60,920 nucleotides of DNA from a virus. This document shows, piece after piece, positions 46,803-54,889 of this stretch. The translations under genes and the position numbers were made by a program. The first letter of the stretch is position 1; the number at the start of each line of letters is the position of its first letter. The notes beneath the pieces were generated by a model that was not told the DNA's origin, searched no databases, and was given only the letters and a program-made list of their open reading frames with translations. The DNA lies in IMG/VR virus record IMGVR_UViG_3300017605_000625, positions 1-60,920 of that record. One strand, given 5' to 3'.

Positions 46803-47616
46803 TATCACTGATCTTATGAAAGCATTGGCGAAGGCGCAGGGAGCCTTTCCTGAGATCGAGCGTAATCGCACGGTTAGAGTAAGGCCACGCTCTGGCGGCC
46901 AAGAGTATTCGTTCAAGTATGCCACGCTGAGCAAGATTTTCGAGGCTATCCGGAAGCCACTTTCCGAGAATGGTCTGGCCTACACACAGATCATTTCTCA
47001 TGACAGCGTATCAGGATTTTATATCCTGACCACCACGATCTATTGCGGCAATCAATTCATCGCCAGCAAAACGCCTATTATTGTGGAGGGGGACAGCAAC
47101 CAGCAATTCGGTTCCGCTCTCACCTATATGAAAAGATATTCACTGGCAGCATTGTTGGGCATCGCCGCCGATGAAGACGACGATGGAAATATTGCTGACG
47201 GCAACGAGATTAAGGCAATGCAGGATAAGGGAGTTAAAATTTTAGCTCCCGATCCGATCAGTTCTGGGCCTAATCCGGCAGGACTATCAAAGGAAAGTCG
47301 CAGGGTCCTCAATGAGGCTCCGGACAATCTGGATACAGTAATCGCGGGGAATGCAGCCGTTCTAAACGATCTTGGTCTTTTCTCGCCAGCCCTAATCAAG
47401 GTGCCGTTGCTGCCGGATGAAAGCGGCTCTGACTGGATGACATGGGGCCAGAGCTTCATTGCGATGGCGCGTGATGCACCGAGCCTAGCCTCGCTGGAGA
47501 AGCTGGAGCAATTCAACGCCATGCCTTTGTCCAACATGGAACAACAGGCCAAGCGTATGCACACTAATCTGAAGCTGGCTTTATTGAAGGTCAGAAACAA
47601 ACTGGAGGGTAAATAA
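46663..47616 (+). CDS. ERF-family single-strand annealing protein
   Basis: A 317-residue protein. Core from about residue 50: DLMKALAKAQGAFPEIERNR, then FKYATLSKIFEAIRKPLSEN, GSALTYMKRYSLAALLGIAA and an acidic ADEDDDGN, all ERF-family landmarks. Pairs with the YqaJ exonuclease. The start may be 46663 or an inner ATG at 46747; both overlap the exonuclease. Confidence 0.87.
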   Translation: MTQQVQPDMELSQNETSETEYPYDPYHQMGNLREMLSTLSSETRSGDITDLMKALAKAQGAFPEIERNRTVRVRPRSGGQEYSFKYATLSKIFEAIRKPLSENGLAYTQIISHDSVSGFYILTTTIYCGNQFIASKTPIIVEGDSNQQFGSALTYMKRYSLAALLGIAADEDDDGNIADGNEIKAMQDKGVKILAPDPISSGPNPAGLSKESRRVLNEAPDNLDTVIAGNAAVLNDLGLFSPALIKVPLLPDESGSDWMTWGQSFIAMARDAPSLASLEKLEQFNAMPLSNMEQQAKRMHTNLKLALLKVRNKLEGK

Positions 47617-47617
47617 G

Positions 47618-48007
47618 ATGAATAGAAATAGCTGGAAATTTAGCTACAACGCTGACGCTCTTTTGGGCGCGGCGACCACCAAAAAATCTTGGCATGAAGA
47701 GCGCCTTGGCTGGTGGGTAAAGAAACGTGATGGGGTAAAGGAAACGATCCGGGCCGAGGGGATCGAGATAGACGAAAGCGTGGCCTTCGGTACGGAAAAC
47801 TATTTGTCCAACAAATCCTCCCATCGTGGCCCATCCGTCCAAATCCGCAATGATTTGGTCCAAGATTTAACCGAATGCGTCGGCAAGGTCTCCGAACACC
47901 AGAACAAGATTAAGGATTACGATGCTTGGATACAAGTGCTTACCTCTCAAGGTCAGGCATCATTTGACTTGAACCAAGACGATTGGCTTTTCTTTTTTGG
48001 GAAATAA
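47618..48007 (+). CDS. Hypothetical protein (129 aa)
   Basis: MNRNSWKFSYNADALLGAAT start; contains WHEERLGWWVKKRDGV and a coiled-coil-like end. Resembles small proteins found after recombinase genes, but function is unknown. Confidence 0.55.
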   Translation: MNRNSWKFSYNADALLGAATTKKSWHEERLGWWVKKRDGVKETIRAEGIEIDESVAFGTENYLSNKSSHRGPSVQIRNDLVQDLTECVGKVSEHQNKIKDYDAWIQVLTSQGQASFDLNQDDWLFFFGK

Positions 48008-48010
48008 ACC

Positions 48011-48298
48011 ATGATACCATTCAAGTTGCGCGATCTTGGACTGAGTTACGAAGAGGCCGCTCACGGCGTCCAGACCGCTATTGCTTATGATATGGAACGG
48101 GGCCGCAAAGCTACTGAGCCCAAGCATATGCGGGTTGGCATCGATATGTCGAAGGCTGATATGCTGGGTCTGGCGGTATTGTTGATCGAGAAGGGCATAA
48201 TCACGCCAGATGAATATGTCGAAGCGATGCGCCTTTCTGCCAACGAAGAACTGGCGATGCGAGAAGAAGAGCACGGCAATCAGATAGAATTCAGGTAA
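48011..48298 (+). CDS. Hypothetical protein (95 aa)
   Basis: Helical protein (MIPFKLRDLGLSYEEAAHGV; ADMLGLAVLLIEKGIITPDE). Three-base gap from the gene before it. Function unknown. Confidence 0.55.
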   Translation: MIPFKLRDLGLSYEEAAHGVQTAIAYDMERGRKATEPKHMRVGIDMSKADMLGLAVLLIEKGIITPDEYVEAMRLSANEELAMREEEHGNQIEFR

Positions 48299-48310
48299 CA
48301 GGAGAAATGG

Positions 48311-48622
48311 ATGCAGGACTATCGAGTAAAGGGCGCGTTCTTCGAGAACATCAAAGACAGCGGGCCAGCGTTCACCGGCTTCGTGGAAATCGATGGCGTG
48401 AAGACCATGATCGCACTCTGGCCCAAGACTTCGGCCAAGGGCGACAACTATCTTCAGGTCAGCGAAGACAAGAAGCAAGCCAAGAAAACGGCGGCTCCGT
48501 CTGGTTCGCCACTAAGGCCAAGGATGCCAGCCCCTAAACCAAATTTACGTGGTAGCGGTAACGATCCTCCGGGAGAACTGCCACGTAGAAAGAGCGACAT
48601 GGACGATGATATACCTTTTTGA
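48311..48622 (+). CDS. Protein with SSB-like acidic tip
   Basis: A 103-residue protein. N-terminal beta-rich domain (VKGAFFENIKDSGPAFTGFV, TMIALWPKTSAKGDNYLQV), Pro/Gly-rich linker, and the end DMDDDIPF, which is the tip by which bacterial SSB recruits repair and replication enzymes. It could be a phage ssDNA-binding protein in the recombination module; the N-domain is not a recognised OB fold by eye. Confidence 0.6.
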   Translation: MQDYRVKGAFFENIKDSGPAFTGFVEIDGVKTMIALWPKTSAKGDNYLQVSEDKKQAKKTAAPSGSPLRPRMPAPKPNLRGSGNDPPGELPRRKSDMDDDIPF

Positions 48623-48633
48623 TGGAGGAAGGC

Positions 48634-48837
48634 ATGGCTAAAGTCAAGAAGTTGCCCAAAACTCTCTTTGTGAAAAGAGAGGAAGATGGAGATACCCATT
48701 ACTTTGTCGCTGACGAGGAGATTAATAGTCTGGTGGACATGAGCGGCAAGGTCTGGGTTGGAACCTACAAGTTAGTCGGAATAGCTCTAGCAGAAACCAT
48801 GGTCAAGGTTTCTAATTTGGTTAAGGAGCCCAAATAG
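48634..48837 (+). CDS. Small hypothetical protein (67 aa)
   Basis: MAKVKKLPKTLFVKREEDGD start; small beta-rich protein. GGAGGAAGG precedes the ATG at 48634. Function unknown. Confidence 0.55.
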   Translation: MAKVKKLPKTLFVKREEDGDTHYFVADEEINSLVDMSGKVWVGTYKLVGIALAETMVKVSNLVKEPK

Positions 48838-48843
48838 GCTGCC

Positions 48844-49185
48844 ATGTCCGACGAAGCACAGCACAATTATCCGATCTCGGAACAATTCAGGATAGTGGCG
48901 AAAAAGTGGGTTGACGCCGACGAGGCGGCTTCTTTGATGGAGGAAACCAAGACGGCTGTTTTGTCGGAAATGATTAACAATGTCATTGGCTATCATATTG
49001 ATATGCCGTACAACAAGGCTGAGCTTGCTGCAAAGTCCAGCGCTGAATATAAGGAATTTATCACTACAATGGTCAAGCTTCGCAGCAAGGCTAACCTGTT
49101 GAAAGTGAAGCTGGAGTACCTAAGAATGCAATTCTCGGAATGGCAATCGCATGAGGCGAATGCCCGGGCTGAGAAAAGACTGTAG
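48844..49185 (+). CDS. Conserved phage protein (113 aa)
   Basis: C-terminal half FITTMVKLRSKANLLKVKLE then YLRMQFSEWQSHEANARAEK is the conserved face of a widespread small-protein family in alphaproteobacterial phages, often beside recombination genes. All-helical. Function unknown. Confidence 0.65.
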   Translation: MSDEAQHNYPISEQFRIVAKKWVDADEAASLMEETKTAVLSEMINNVIGYHIDMPYNKAELAAKSSAEYKEFITTMVKLRSKANLLKVKLEYLRMQFSEWQSHEANARAEKRL

Positions 49186-49194
49186 GGAGGAATT

Positions 49195-49578
49195 ATGGCT
49201 TTCGAGAAGGACTACAAGGGGCTTTATGAGGATCAGCTTGCGCGCACAAACGCATTGAAATCCGAGCTTGCAGACCTGAAATGGAACGATCAGGTTAGCC
49301 TGCGTGAGCGCGTTGCCATCGATATATCCAGAACAAGGGGAACCTTTGTGGTAAAGGACGCTGACGAGATTTACGACTGGATTATTCGAGGCCAAAAGGC
49401 TCAGAAAGCTGTGAATGATCTGATTGATGGAATAGCCAAGCCATCGAAGCAGCCAAAACGGCGGCGCGGTCGGTCCAGAAAGAACCCAACCATCGAATTG
49501 TCGGTGCCTACAAAGGGCAAGAAGAAAGGCAAGCGAAAATATACAAAACGCTCCAAATACTGGGGCAAAAAGAAATAA
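49195..49578 (+). CDS. Helical protein with very basic tail (127 aa)
   Basis: N-terminal helix (FEKDYKGLYEDQLARTNALK), middle DISRTRGTFVVKDADEIYDW, then Lys/Arg-rich tail KPKRRRGRSRKNP and KGKRKYTKRSKYWGKKK. Probably binds nucleic acid. One-base overlap with the HNH gene. Confidence 0.55.
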   Translation: MAFEKDYKGLYEDQLARTNALKSELADLKWNDQVSLRERVAIDISRTRGTFVVKDADEIYDWIIRGQKAQKAVNDLIDGIAKPSKQPKRRRGRSRKNPTIELSVPTKGKKKGKRKYTKRSKYWGKKK

Positions 49579-49931
49579 TGCGGAAGGAATTTTCCAGACG
49601 TGTCAAGGCCCTAGCTTTCAAACGGTGCTGTGATGAAAAAGGTATTCCGCATTGCGAAGGTTGTGGAGTCAGACTATCTGCCGGGAACATTCATTATGAT
49701 CACGATCTTGCTGATGGCTTGGGCGGCGAGCCTACTTTAGAAAATTGTCGCGTCCTTTGTATAAAGATATGCCATGCCAAGAAGACAAAGACTCACGACA
49801 ATCCGATCATGCAAAAGGCTGATCGGGTCTTAAAAAAGACTTTTTCAATTGCTAAAAGCCGCAATCCGATGCCGGGATCGAGGAGTTCCCCGTGGAAGAA
49901 GACTATAAGTGGGAAGATTATCCGCAGGTAA
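49578..49931 (+). CDS. HNH nuclease (resident phage type)
   Basis: A 117-residue protein. HCEGCGVRLSAGNIHYDHDL, ADGLGGEPTLENCRVLC and CHAKKTKTHD are the Cys-ribbon HNH of a family common and syntenic in alphaproteobacterial phages. Unlike the five homing-type genes it lacks an AP2 or NUMOD module, so it is probably a working part of the replication or packaging module. The C-terminus overlaps the next gene by 40 bases. Confidence 0.8.
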   Translation: MRKEFSRRVKALAFKRCCDEKGIPHCEGCGVRLSAGNIHYDHDLADGLGGEPTLENCRVLCIKICHAKKTKTHDNPIMQKADRVLKKTFSIAKSRNPMPGSRSSPWKKTISGKIIRR

Positions 49932-51115
49932 ACCCGCACCAGCTTCCAAGATGGAAGCTCCAGCCGGGTGACAGACCTTATTCATGGGCCATTCGCGGGT
50001 CGCAAGTGCAACGTCGAGAGGGAAAATTGATGACCGATAGAATTGCAAGATTGCTCGATATGCCGCATTCCACTGTGTTGAATGCCGGTGCCGGCTATCA
50101 GATTTCACAGAAATTCATTGTCGAGAACGCTGGGGATTTCTTTTACGATAAGGTCCAGCTTGTTGTTGGCGAGGATCACTTTACCCGCCAGCAAATCATG
50201 GACAAAATCAAAGAACCATTGTCCAATGCCAGAGCGGTCATGCCCTACAGCGAAGGCGCGGTGCTGGTAAGCGGAGACTACAAGCACTCTCCCGTTCTCA
50301 TTTGGATCAACTTTAGCATCCCCGATGGTGGTCGCTCTAGGAAGCGCGATACCAGCGGCGTCCATGACATGAATATCGAAATCACAGCCTCCCCTGTGGC
50401 GGTAGAAGCCCTTAAGGCATTCATCATGGATGCCTTCAAGGACGAAAAACACGCGCAAATCAAGTGGTGGACCAAGGGCAGTCATGGTCCTGAGACCCGC
50501 GAGTTTTATCTTCCCAAGAACGAGACCAAGATATTCTCTGAGTTTTATCCTGATCTGGGCGATCCAGCTAAGTACATAGCTGATTACATCGCATCCAATG
50601 AAAGTGTTTTACTCCTTGCTGGCCCCCCGGGAACGGGCAAGACCACATTGCTGCGCCATATGATCACCGACCACAGAATGTGTGCTCATGTAATCTATGA
50701 TGAAGCGCTGATGCAGAGCGATCAGGTATTCCAGAGCTTTCTGTTTGATGACAACAGCGAAGTCATGATCATAGAGGATGCCGACACGATCCTGAGCGCC
50801 AGAGAGCAGGACGGCAACAAGCTTATGTCGCGCTTTCTGAATGTCTCAGATGGTCTGATCAAGCTGCCCAACAAAAAGTTGGTGTTCACGACCAATCTGA
50901 CTGATTTTGGCAAGGTCGATCAGGCATTGCTGCGCCCGGGACGTTGCTTTGGTGTGATGCACACGCGGGCGCTCCATCTGGCGGAAGCTCAAGCTGCTGC
51001 CAAGGTGGCAAGCCTTCCCATTCCGGTCGAAAGGCGCGAATACACCATCGCCGAATTGTTCAATCAGGGCAAGCGCACCAACGTTCGCACCATTGGATTT
51101 GGGGCAAGACATTGA
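49892..51115 (+). CDS. AAA+ ATPase
   Basis: A 407-residue ATPase from GTG at 49892 (AGGAG 6 bases upstream) or 361 residues from ATG at 50030 (GAGAGGGAAAATTG upstream). Walker A LLAGPPGTGKTTLL (about residue 245), Walker B EVMIIEDADT (about 290), arginine fingers in ALLRPGRCFG (about 345). BCS1/FtsH-like core. The N-terminal 200 residues are a unique beta-rich domain. Could remodel a replication or recombination complex. Confidence 0.78.
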   Translation: MEEDYKWEDYPQVNPHQLPRWKLQPGDRPYSWAIRGSQVQRREGKLMTDRIARLLDMPHSTVLNAGAGYQISQKFIVENAGDFFYDKVQLVVGEDHFTRQQIMDKIKEPLSNARAVMPYSEGAVLVSGDYKHSPVLIWINFSIPDGGRSRKRDTSGVHDMNIEITASPVAVEALKAFIMDAFKDEKHAQIKWWTKGSHGPETREFYLPKNETKIFSEFYPDLGDPAKYIADYIASNESVLLLAGPPGTGKTTLLRHMITDHRMCAHVIYDEALMQSDQVFQSFLFDDNSEVMIIEDADTILSAREQDGNKLMSRFLNVSDGLIKLPNKKLVFTTNLTDFGKVDQALLRPGRCFGVMHTRALHLAEAQAAAKVASLPIPVERREYTIAELFNQGKRTNVRTIGFGARH

Positions 51116-51681
51116 CCAAGAAATATCAGATAGCCAAGCTGCTGTTGGGGATGACCTATCAGGAACTATGCGAAGTCGCCAGCGATCTTGCCAATATGCA
51201 AGATGAAGACGGTGGCGTTGGATGGAAGCCCCATAAGGCTTATGGGAAATATGGCTTAATGGAAATGTTACATTCATGGGGCGGAGTACGCAATCGAGGA
51301 AGAATGAGGCCAAGATATTACCGATTGAATGAGGATCATTCAGTAACCCCGCTTCCTGACGGGGACGAGGGAATGCTTGAGTGGGCTAGAAGATTTGAAA
51401 ACTCCAATCGGAGGGTGGCCGAGGACCAAATCGGTAATAAGTGGGTATCTACGGTCTTTCTTGGCATGGATCATGGCTGGGAGGGTGGCCCGTTGTGGAT
51501 ATTTGAGACTATCGTTTTTGAGGGGGATAACGAGATAGATATATGGCGCTATTCAACTTGGGATCAGGCCATGGAGGGGCACAGCGCTGCCTGCGCCGGG
51601 GCTACCTCTGGGCTATCCAGAAAGCAATTAGAAGAAGCCAGAAAAATTATTGAGGCATTGGTGGACCGTAAAGAGTGTTGA
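51112..51681 (+). CDS. Conserved hypothetical phage protein (189 aa)
   Basis: TTG start at 51112 overlapping the ATPase stop. Two parts: an N-terminal helical-plus-loop segment (MTYQELCEVASDLANMQDED) and a conserved block VSTVFLGMDHGWEGGPLWIF then WRYSTWDQAMEGHSAACAGA, recurring in phages. End KQLEEARKIIEALVDRKEC is faintly like the shared motif. Function unknown. Confidence 0.65.
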   Translation: MTKKYQIAKLLLGMTYQELCEVASDLANMQDEDGGVGWKPHKAYGKYGLMEMLHSWGGVRNRGRMRPRYYRLNEDHSVTPLPDGDEGMLEWARRFENSNRRVAEDQIGNKWVSTVFLGMDHGWEGGPLWIFETIVFEGDNEIDIWRYSTWDQAMEGHSAACAGATSGLSRKQLEEARKIIEALVDRKEC

Positions 51682-51808
51682 TTATCAACGCTATCGCGAC
51701 CACTATTCCGACCAAGCAAACCACGATCCACCGATTTCTCTGGTCCTCCTTATCAAGAAGCCGGTTGTTTTGCTTATCGAGCCAGTCCGCGTCTTCGTCC
51801 TTTTTCAT
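51647..51808 (-). CDS. Small membrane protein (53 aa), convergent
   Basis: MKKDEDADWLDKQNNRLLDK then a membrane helix WIVVCLVGIVVAIALIIN and a short tail. Charged heptad-like N-terminus plus TM fits a holin or spanin helper near the lysis genes. It overlaps the end of the 51112 gene by 35 bases on the other strand. Confidence 0.45.
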   Translation of the reverse strand: MKKDEDADWLDKQNNRLLDKEDQRNRWIVVCLVGIVVAIALIINTLYGPPMPQ

Positions 51809-51933
51809 TCGATATGGCATTGTCCTCGTCGGCCCATTCTTTCATGGTTTTGCAGTCTTTACCCGGTGGAGAACAGTCTGACAGACACTCGCCTTCTTCG
51901 GCCTGTCTGGGCGTACAGACGTATGGTTGGTCC

Positions 51934-52365
51934 TTATTTATTGAGCCGAAAGGTATTAGTGCCAATCGCCAATCCCCCTCCAAAAAGAACCTGTTGTGCA
52001 ACAAGCAGAATAGCCACAAGGGCGAGGGCTCCAAGGACATACTTGATCGGTACAGCCAGATTTCCGGGGGCTAAAAAGTCTATGACCATATAGACGACAT
52101 AAAGGACCACCATCACGACGATCATGCCGATGGCGAACTGGATTATTCCCCCGGGAGAGATCGCGATCCCTCCGCCGCCACCAAAAAGCACACCCTTTAT
52201 GGCGACCAAAAAGACCAAGAGAGCAACGCCGCCCACCGCATAACGTCCGATTTGCTTGAAGCGTTCGTCGGGAGCGATAAAGTCCAAAGCCAGAAAGATC
52301 AGGTAAACTATGATACAAAGGCCGACGATGGCGATCAGGAAGTCCATTAAGGCGCTGCCGGTCAT
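51934..52365 (-). CDS. Four-span membrane protein with internal duplication
   Basis: A 143-residue protein made of two similar halves: FLIAIVGLCIIVYLIFLALD-FIAPDERF plus GGVALLVFLVAIKGVLFGGG, and FAIGMIVV-MVVLYVVYMVIDFLAPGNL plus LGALALVAILLVAQQVLFGG. Each half has two membrane helices with DF(I/L)AP between. Possibly a holin-like pore protein. Confidence 0.6.
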   Translation of the reverse strand: MTGSALMDFLIAIVGLCIIVYLIFLALDFIAPDERFKQIGRYAVGGVALLVFLVAIKGVLFGGGGGIAISPGGIIQFAIGMIVVMVVLYVVYMVIDFLAPGNLAVPIKYVLGALALVAILLVAQQVLFGGGLAIGTNTFRLNK

Positions 52366-52446
52366 GGCGATATCCTCTGGTTTAACTCCCTACAGATGCA
52401 ACCTTTTGGGTTTCCGATAGTTCCCTCATGACACGCGGGGTGGAAA

Positions 52447-52716
52447 ATGTTAGACTTGTTTTACACTAGAATACCAGAACACCACCCACACGATCTTAAA
52501 ATATTACTGGCCTTGGAGCAAATCATGGGCGATCTCACCGCACTAACCGCCGCCGTAGCCGAAAATACAGCCAAAGTCGCTGACGTTGCCGCAACTGTCG
52601 CGTCCCTTAAAAGCGAAACAGATCAGGCCGGTATTGATGCCGCTGCGGCACAAATCTCTACCAATAACGCCGCTCTGGCGGGCCTCACAGCCTCGTCAAC
52701 TACGGTGTCCAGCTAA
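52447..52716 (+). CDS. Small heptad-rich protein (89 or 63 aa)
   Basis: From ATG at 52447 (GGGGTGG before it) a His-rich start FYTRIPEHHPHDLKILLALE leads into an Ala/Thr/Val heptad repeat (MGDLTALTAAVAENTAKVAD). ATG at 52525 is an alternative start. Lone rightward gene in the lysis region; such proteins often belong to tail or packaging modules. Function unknown. Confidence 0.5.
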   Translation: MLDLFYTRIPEHHPHDLKILLALEQIMGDLTALTAAVAENTAKVADVAATVASLKSETDQAGIDAAAAQISTNNAALAGLTASSTTVSS

Positions 52717-52722
52717 CCAGCG

Positions 52723-53052
52723 CTACCATTCCGCAGTGGCATACACGACACCAGCGTTTGTCATGCCCAAGGCATGGGCCGTGGCTAGGGAAACGTCCAG
52801 AATTCTACCCCTGATAAATGGCCCACGGTCATTGACCCGGCATGCCACGACTTTTCCCCGATATCCTACCTTTACTACAGTACCGAATGGCAGCGTTCTA
52901 TGCGCGCATGTCAACGAGCGTCTGTTGAAACGCTCCCCAGACGAAGTGTGCGATCCCGAGGAGTAATAACTAATCCTTCCCTTGTGGCTTGCTGCATAGC
53001 TAGGTGTTGCAGTAATTAGACTCACCGCTAAAATCACCCAAAATCTAACCAC
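52723..53052 (-). CDS. RlpA-like secreted wall protein
   Basis: A 109-residue protein from GTG at 53052. Signal peptide MVRFWVILAVSLITATPSYA, then the double-psi beta-barrel of RlpA: GRISYYSSGSHTSSGERFNR, LTCAHRTLPFGTVVKV, VNDRGPFIRGRILDVS. RlpA-type enzymes cut denuded glycan strands. Placed after the CHAP-like gene with an 8-base overlap. Likely helps lysis or entry. Confidence 0.8.
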   Translation of the reverse strand: MVRFWVILAVSLITATPSYAASHKGRISYYSSGSHTSSGERFNRRSLTCAHRTLPFGTVVKVGYRGKVVACRVNDRGPFIRGRILDVSLATAHALGMTNAGVVYATAEW

Positions 53053-53545
53053 GCGGATTAACAATCGCGTATCCGGCGATAGACCGGGGATGAATGCGGG
53101 TGGCGTGACGACCGGAATTGGCATCGTAGGCTAGCCATGTACTGCCACCGAGATGCTGCTCCAGCACAAACACGTGGCCTCTGCGGGCGGCCACCATCCC
53201 GGGAGCGGGGGAAGTACGCGGAAACCTGAGCCAGTTGGCCGCCAGATAGAGGTTGCGCACGGGGCGACCAAACACCCTCACACTGGCTCCGCAGCCACAG
53301 AAGGCCCTCCCCGGGCATCCAGAGGGGTGGCTAACGACGGTCCCGCGAGAAACGTGCGGCGTATAGCTCTGGATGGCGGCCCCAAAGGGAATGCCGATGA
53401 AGCGCTTGGCGTTCTTTGTGTAGTATCCGCCCTCGCAGGGCATGGTAACGTTGCACTCAGAGGCAAGCGCATAAGTCCCCTTGCGGGCCTCTGCCGGAAC
53501 GGCAAAAAAAGCGCATAGAAGTCCAGCGATAAAGATCGTTTTCAT
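53045..53545 (-). CDS. Secreted CHAP-like amidase
   Basis: A 166-residue protein with signal peptide MKTIFIAGLLCAFFAVPAEA. FCGCGASVRVFG holds the candidate catalytic cysteine, RRGHVFVLEQHLGGSTW the histidine, and SRGTVVSHPSGCPGRAF and ARIHPRSIAGYAIVN are conserved in secreted proteins of Rhizobiales. Peptidoglycan hydrolase activity is inferred from this Cys-His layout. Confidence 0.68.
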   Translation of the reverse strand: MKTIFIAGLLCAFFAVPAEARKGTYALASECNVTMPCEGGYYTKNAKRFIGIPFGAAIQSYTPHVSRGTVVSHPSGCPGRAFCGCGASVRVFGRPVRNLYLAANWLRFPRTSPAPGMVAARRGHVFVLEQHLGGSTWLAYDANSGRHATRIHPRSIAGYAIVNPRG

Positions 53546-53671
53546 TGGAAGGATTTCCCTGTCCCGTTGCGATGCAGGAAGGGAATTATCAGACTGTCAT
53601 AAATTGATAAAGCACAACAATTCTTGTAAAAGTTGATGTTCTGGGTTGACAGAATTTGGAAGCATTTTCAG

Positions 53672-53911
53672 CTAGATATGCCCACCACTATCTTTTTCCT
53701 TGCGCCCTTGCGCTAGGCCAGCGGCAGTGCCTTCTGCCAACGAAGCCTTCGCTGTTGCCGCGACCAAAGCGTCTTTCATCGAATTTGTTGCTCTTTCTAC
53801 GATCTCCACATTTTTGTTGGTCTTGCGGGTAATGTATGCCGTATAGGCATTTATTGCCGCAATCAACAAGATCACCACCAGATTGAAGTCCAGATTGAGG
53901 TGAAAATTCAC
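53672..53911 (-). CDS. Small membrane protein (79 aa), lysis region
   Basis: N-terminal membrane helix (FNLVVILLIAAINAYTAYI), then a charged, Ala-rich coiled-coil-like domain ending GRKEKDSGGHI. Layout of i-spanins or holin helpers. ATGA overlap with the next gene. Confidence 0.55.
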   Translation of the reverse strand: MNFHLNLDFNLVVILLIAAINAYTAYITRKTNKNVEIVERATNSMKDALVAATAKASLAEGTAAGLAQGRKEKDSGGHI

Positions 53912-54120
53912 GGAATTGGCTTATTGAAGTCCTCGATCAGCGCATCCAGAACAGCCTCGGTCTGGGTGAGTTGATCGCTGGTTACAGTGCCATTTTGGGC
54001 TCCGACAACCAAATCCCTAACAGCCTTGATGGCTGGGGCAGCATTTTCTCCCACGGTTACGAGAGTGTTGATCACCTCGACGCCCTTGGCGACAAGGGCC
54101 AGAATGGCCATGATATCCAT
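53908..54120 (-). CDS. Small hypothetical protein (70 aa), lysis region
   Basis: MDIMAILALVAKGVEVINTL start; mostly amphipathic helices with Ala and Val, ends FNKPIP. Possibly membrane-associated. Function unknown. Confidence 0.5.
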   Translation of the reverse strand: MDIMAILALVAKGVEVINTLVTVGENAAPAIKAVRDLVVGAQNGTVTSDQLTQTEAVLDALIEDFNKPIP

Positions 54121-54125
54121 GATTT

Positions 54126-54539
54126 TTAGCTCCCAGAAGTATTGATGGTCACGCCATGATTGGCGGCCTGAGCCCTGACCGTACTGATCAGTCCGGTGAC
54201 ATTATTGAAGACCGTGATGGCATTAACCTGATCGTTGGTCCTTACGAATACCCGTAGTTGATTGAGATATGGCGGGATTTGCCGGGTATAGACCTGAACT
54301 TGCGCGATCTGGGCTTTGCAGGAAGCTGGGATTACCCCATTGACGCAAGCTCTTTTCCAGCCATCGAGCGCGGAAAATACCAGAATAGCTACGTTTTCTA
54401 GCTGGTTCAGCCGCTCTTTTGTTATCGGATTGGCAATAGAAGTCGTGCCGATCTCAACGGCGTTTACGATGCCCTGAAGCGTGCTGCATCCCCCCAGAGA
54501 GAAGCTGAGAGTTAGGACTATTGCTATTTTCCGGAACAT
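54126..54539 (-). CDS. Lipoprotein, lysis region
   Basis: A 137-residue protein with a lipoprotein signal MFRKIAIVLTLSFSLGGC (lipobox LGGC). Start at 54539 follows AAGGTGG; the track of the frame upstream to 54908 overlaps the holin in a different frame and is not real. Could be an outer-membrane spanin-like part. Confidence 0.6.
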   Translation of the reverse strand: MFRKIAIVLTLSFSLGGCSTLQGIVNAVEIGTTSIANPITKERLNQLENVAILVFSALDGWKRACVNGVIPASCKAQIAQVQVYTRQIPPYLNQLRVFVRTNDQVNAITVFNNVTGLISTVRAQAANHGVTINTSGS

Positions 54540-54889
54540 GGGACCACCTTCTTGGTTTCGGTTGTGCTGACGTTGGGCGGGAGAACTTGAGCCAGCGGAG
54601 CTTCTTCCACTGGTAACACAATTTGCGGCGGGGGAATATCCGGGGCTGCCGATTTGGCGGCGGCAGACATAATGGAAAAGCGCGTATTGGCCACAAGTGA
54701 CCAAATCGCTCCAGCTAAGTACATGATCGGACCTAATGCGATGAGCAGATTCGATACAATAGGTCCAACCTGTTCTGCGGTCAGAAAGCCTGTCGTGGTG
54801 GCGATTGCTCCAAGAGCCGGGATCAATATCCGTAGCTGAGCGATCATCTGATCTTGAGATGGGGTTACGGAATATCCATTCATGCTCAT
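54524..54889 (-). CDS. Holin (Pam3 gp28-like)
   Basis: A 121-residue protein. Short polar start, QLRILIPALGAIATTTGFLT, then IVSNLLIALGPIMYLAGAIW and the SIMSAAAKSAAPDIPPPQIV linker match the two-span holin type of alphaproteobacterial phages. Overlaps the endolysin start by 4 bases and the lipoprotein by 16. Forms membrane lesions that release the endolysin. Confidence 0.75.
   Translation of the reverse strand: MSMNGYSVTPSQDQMIAQLRILIPALGAIATTTGFLTAEQVGPIVSNLLIALGPIMYLAGAIWSLVANTRFSIMSAAAKSAAPDIPPPQIVLPVEEAPLAQVLPPNVSTTETKKVVPCSGK

Noticed and set aside
51774-52040. 88-aa minus-strand ORF with CTPRQAEEGECLSDCSPPG
   Set aside because: The peptide between 51774 and 51933 looks coding (Cys-rich), but the ORF start lies inside the 51934 membrane gene and no start codon or ribosome site exists after that gene's stop. 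Might be a small lipoprotein with a rare start; not supported enough to list.
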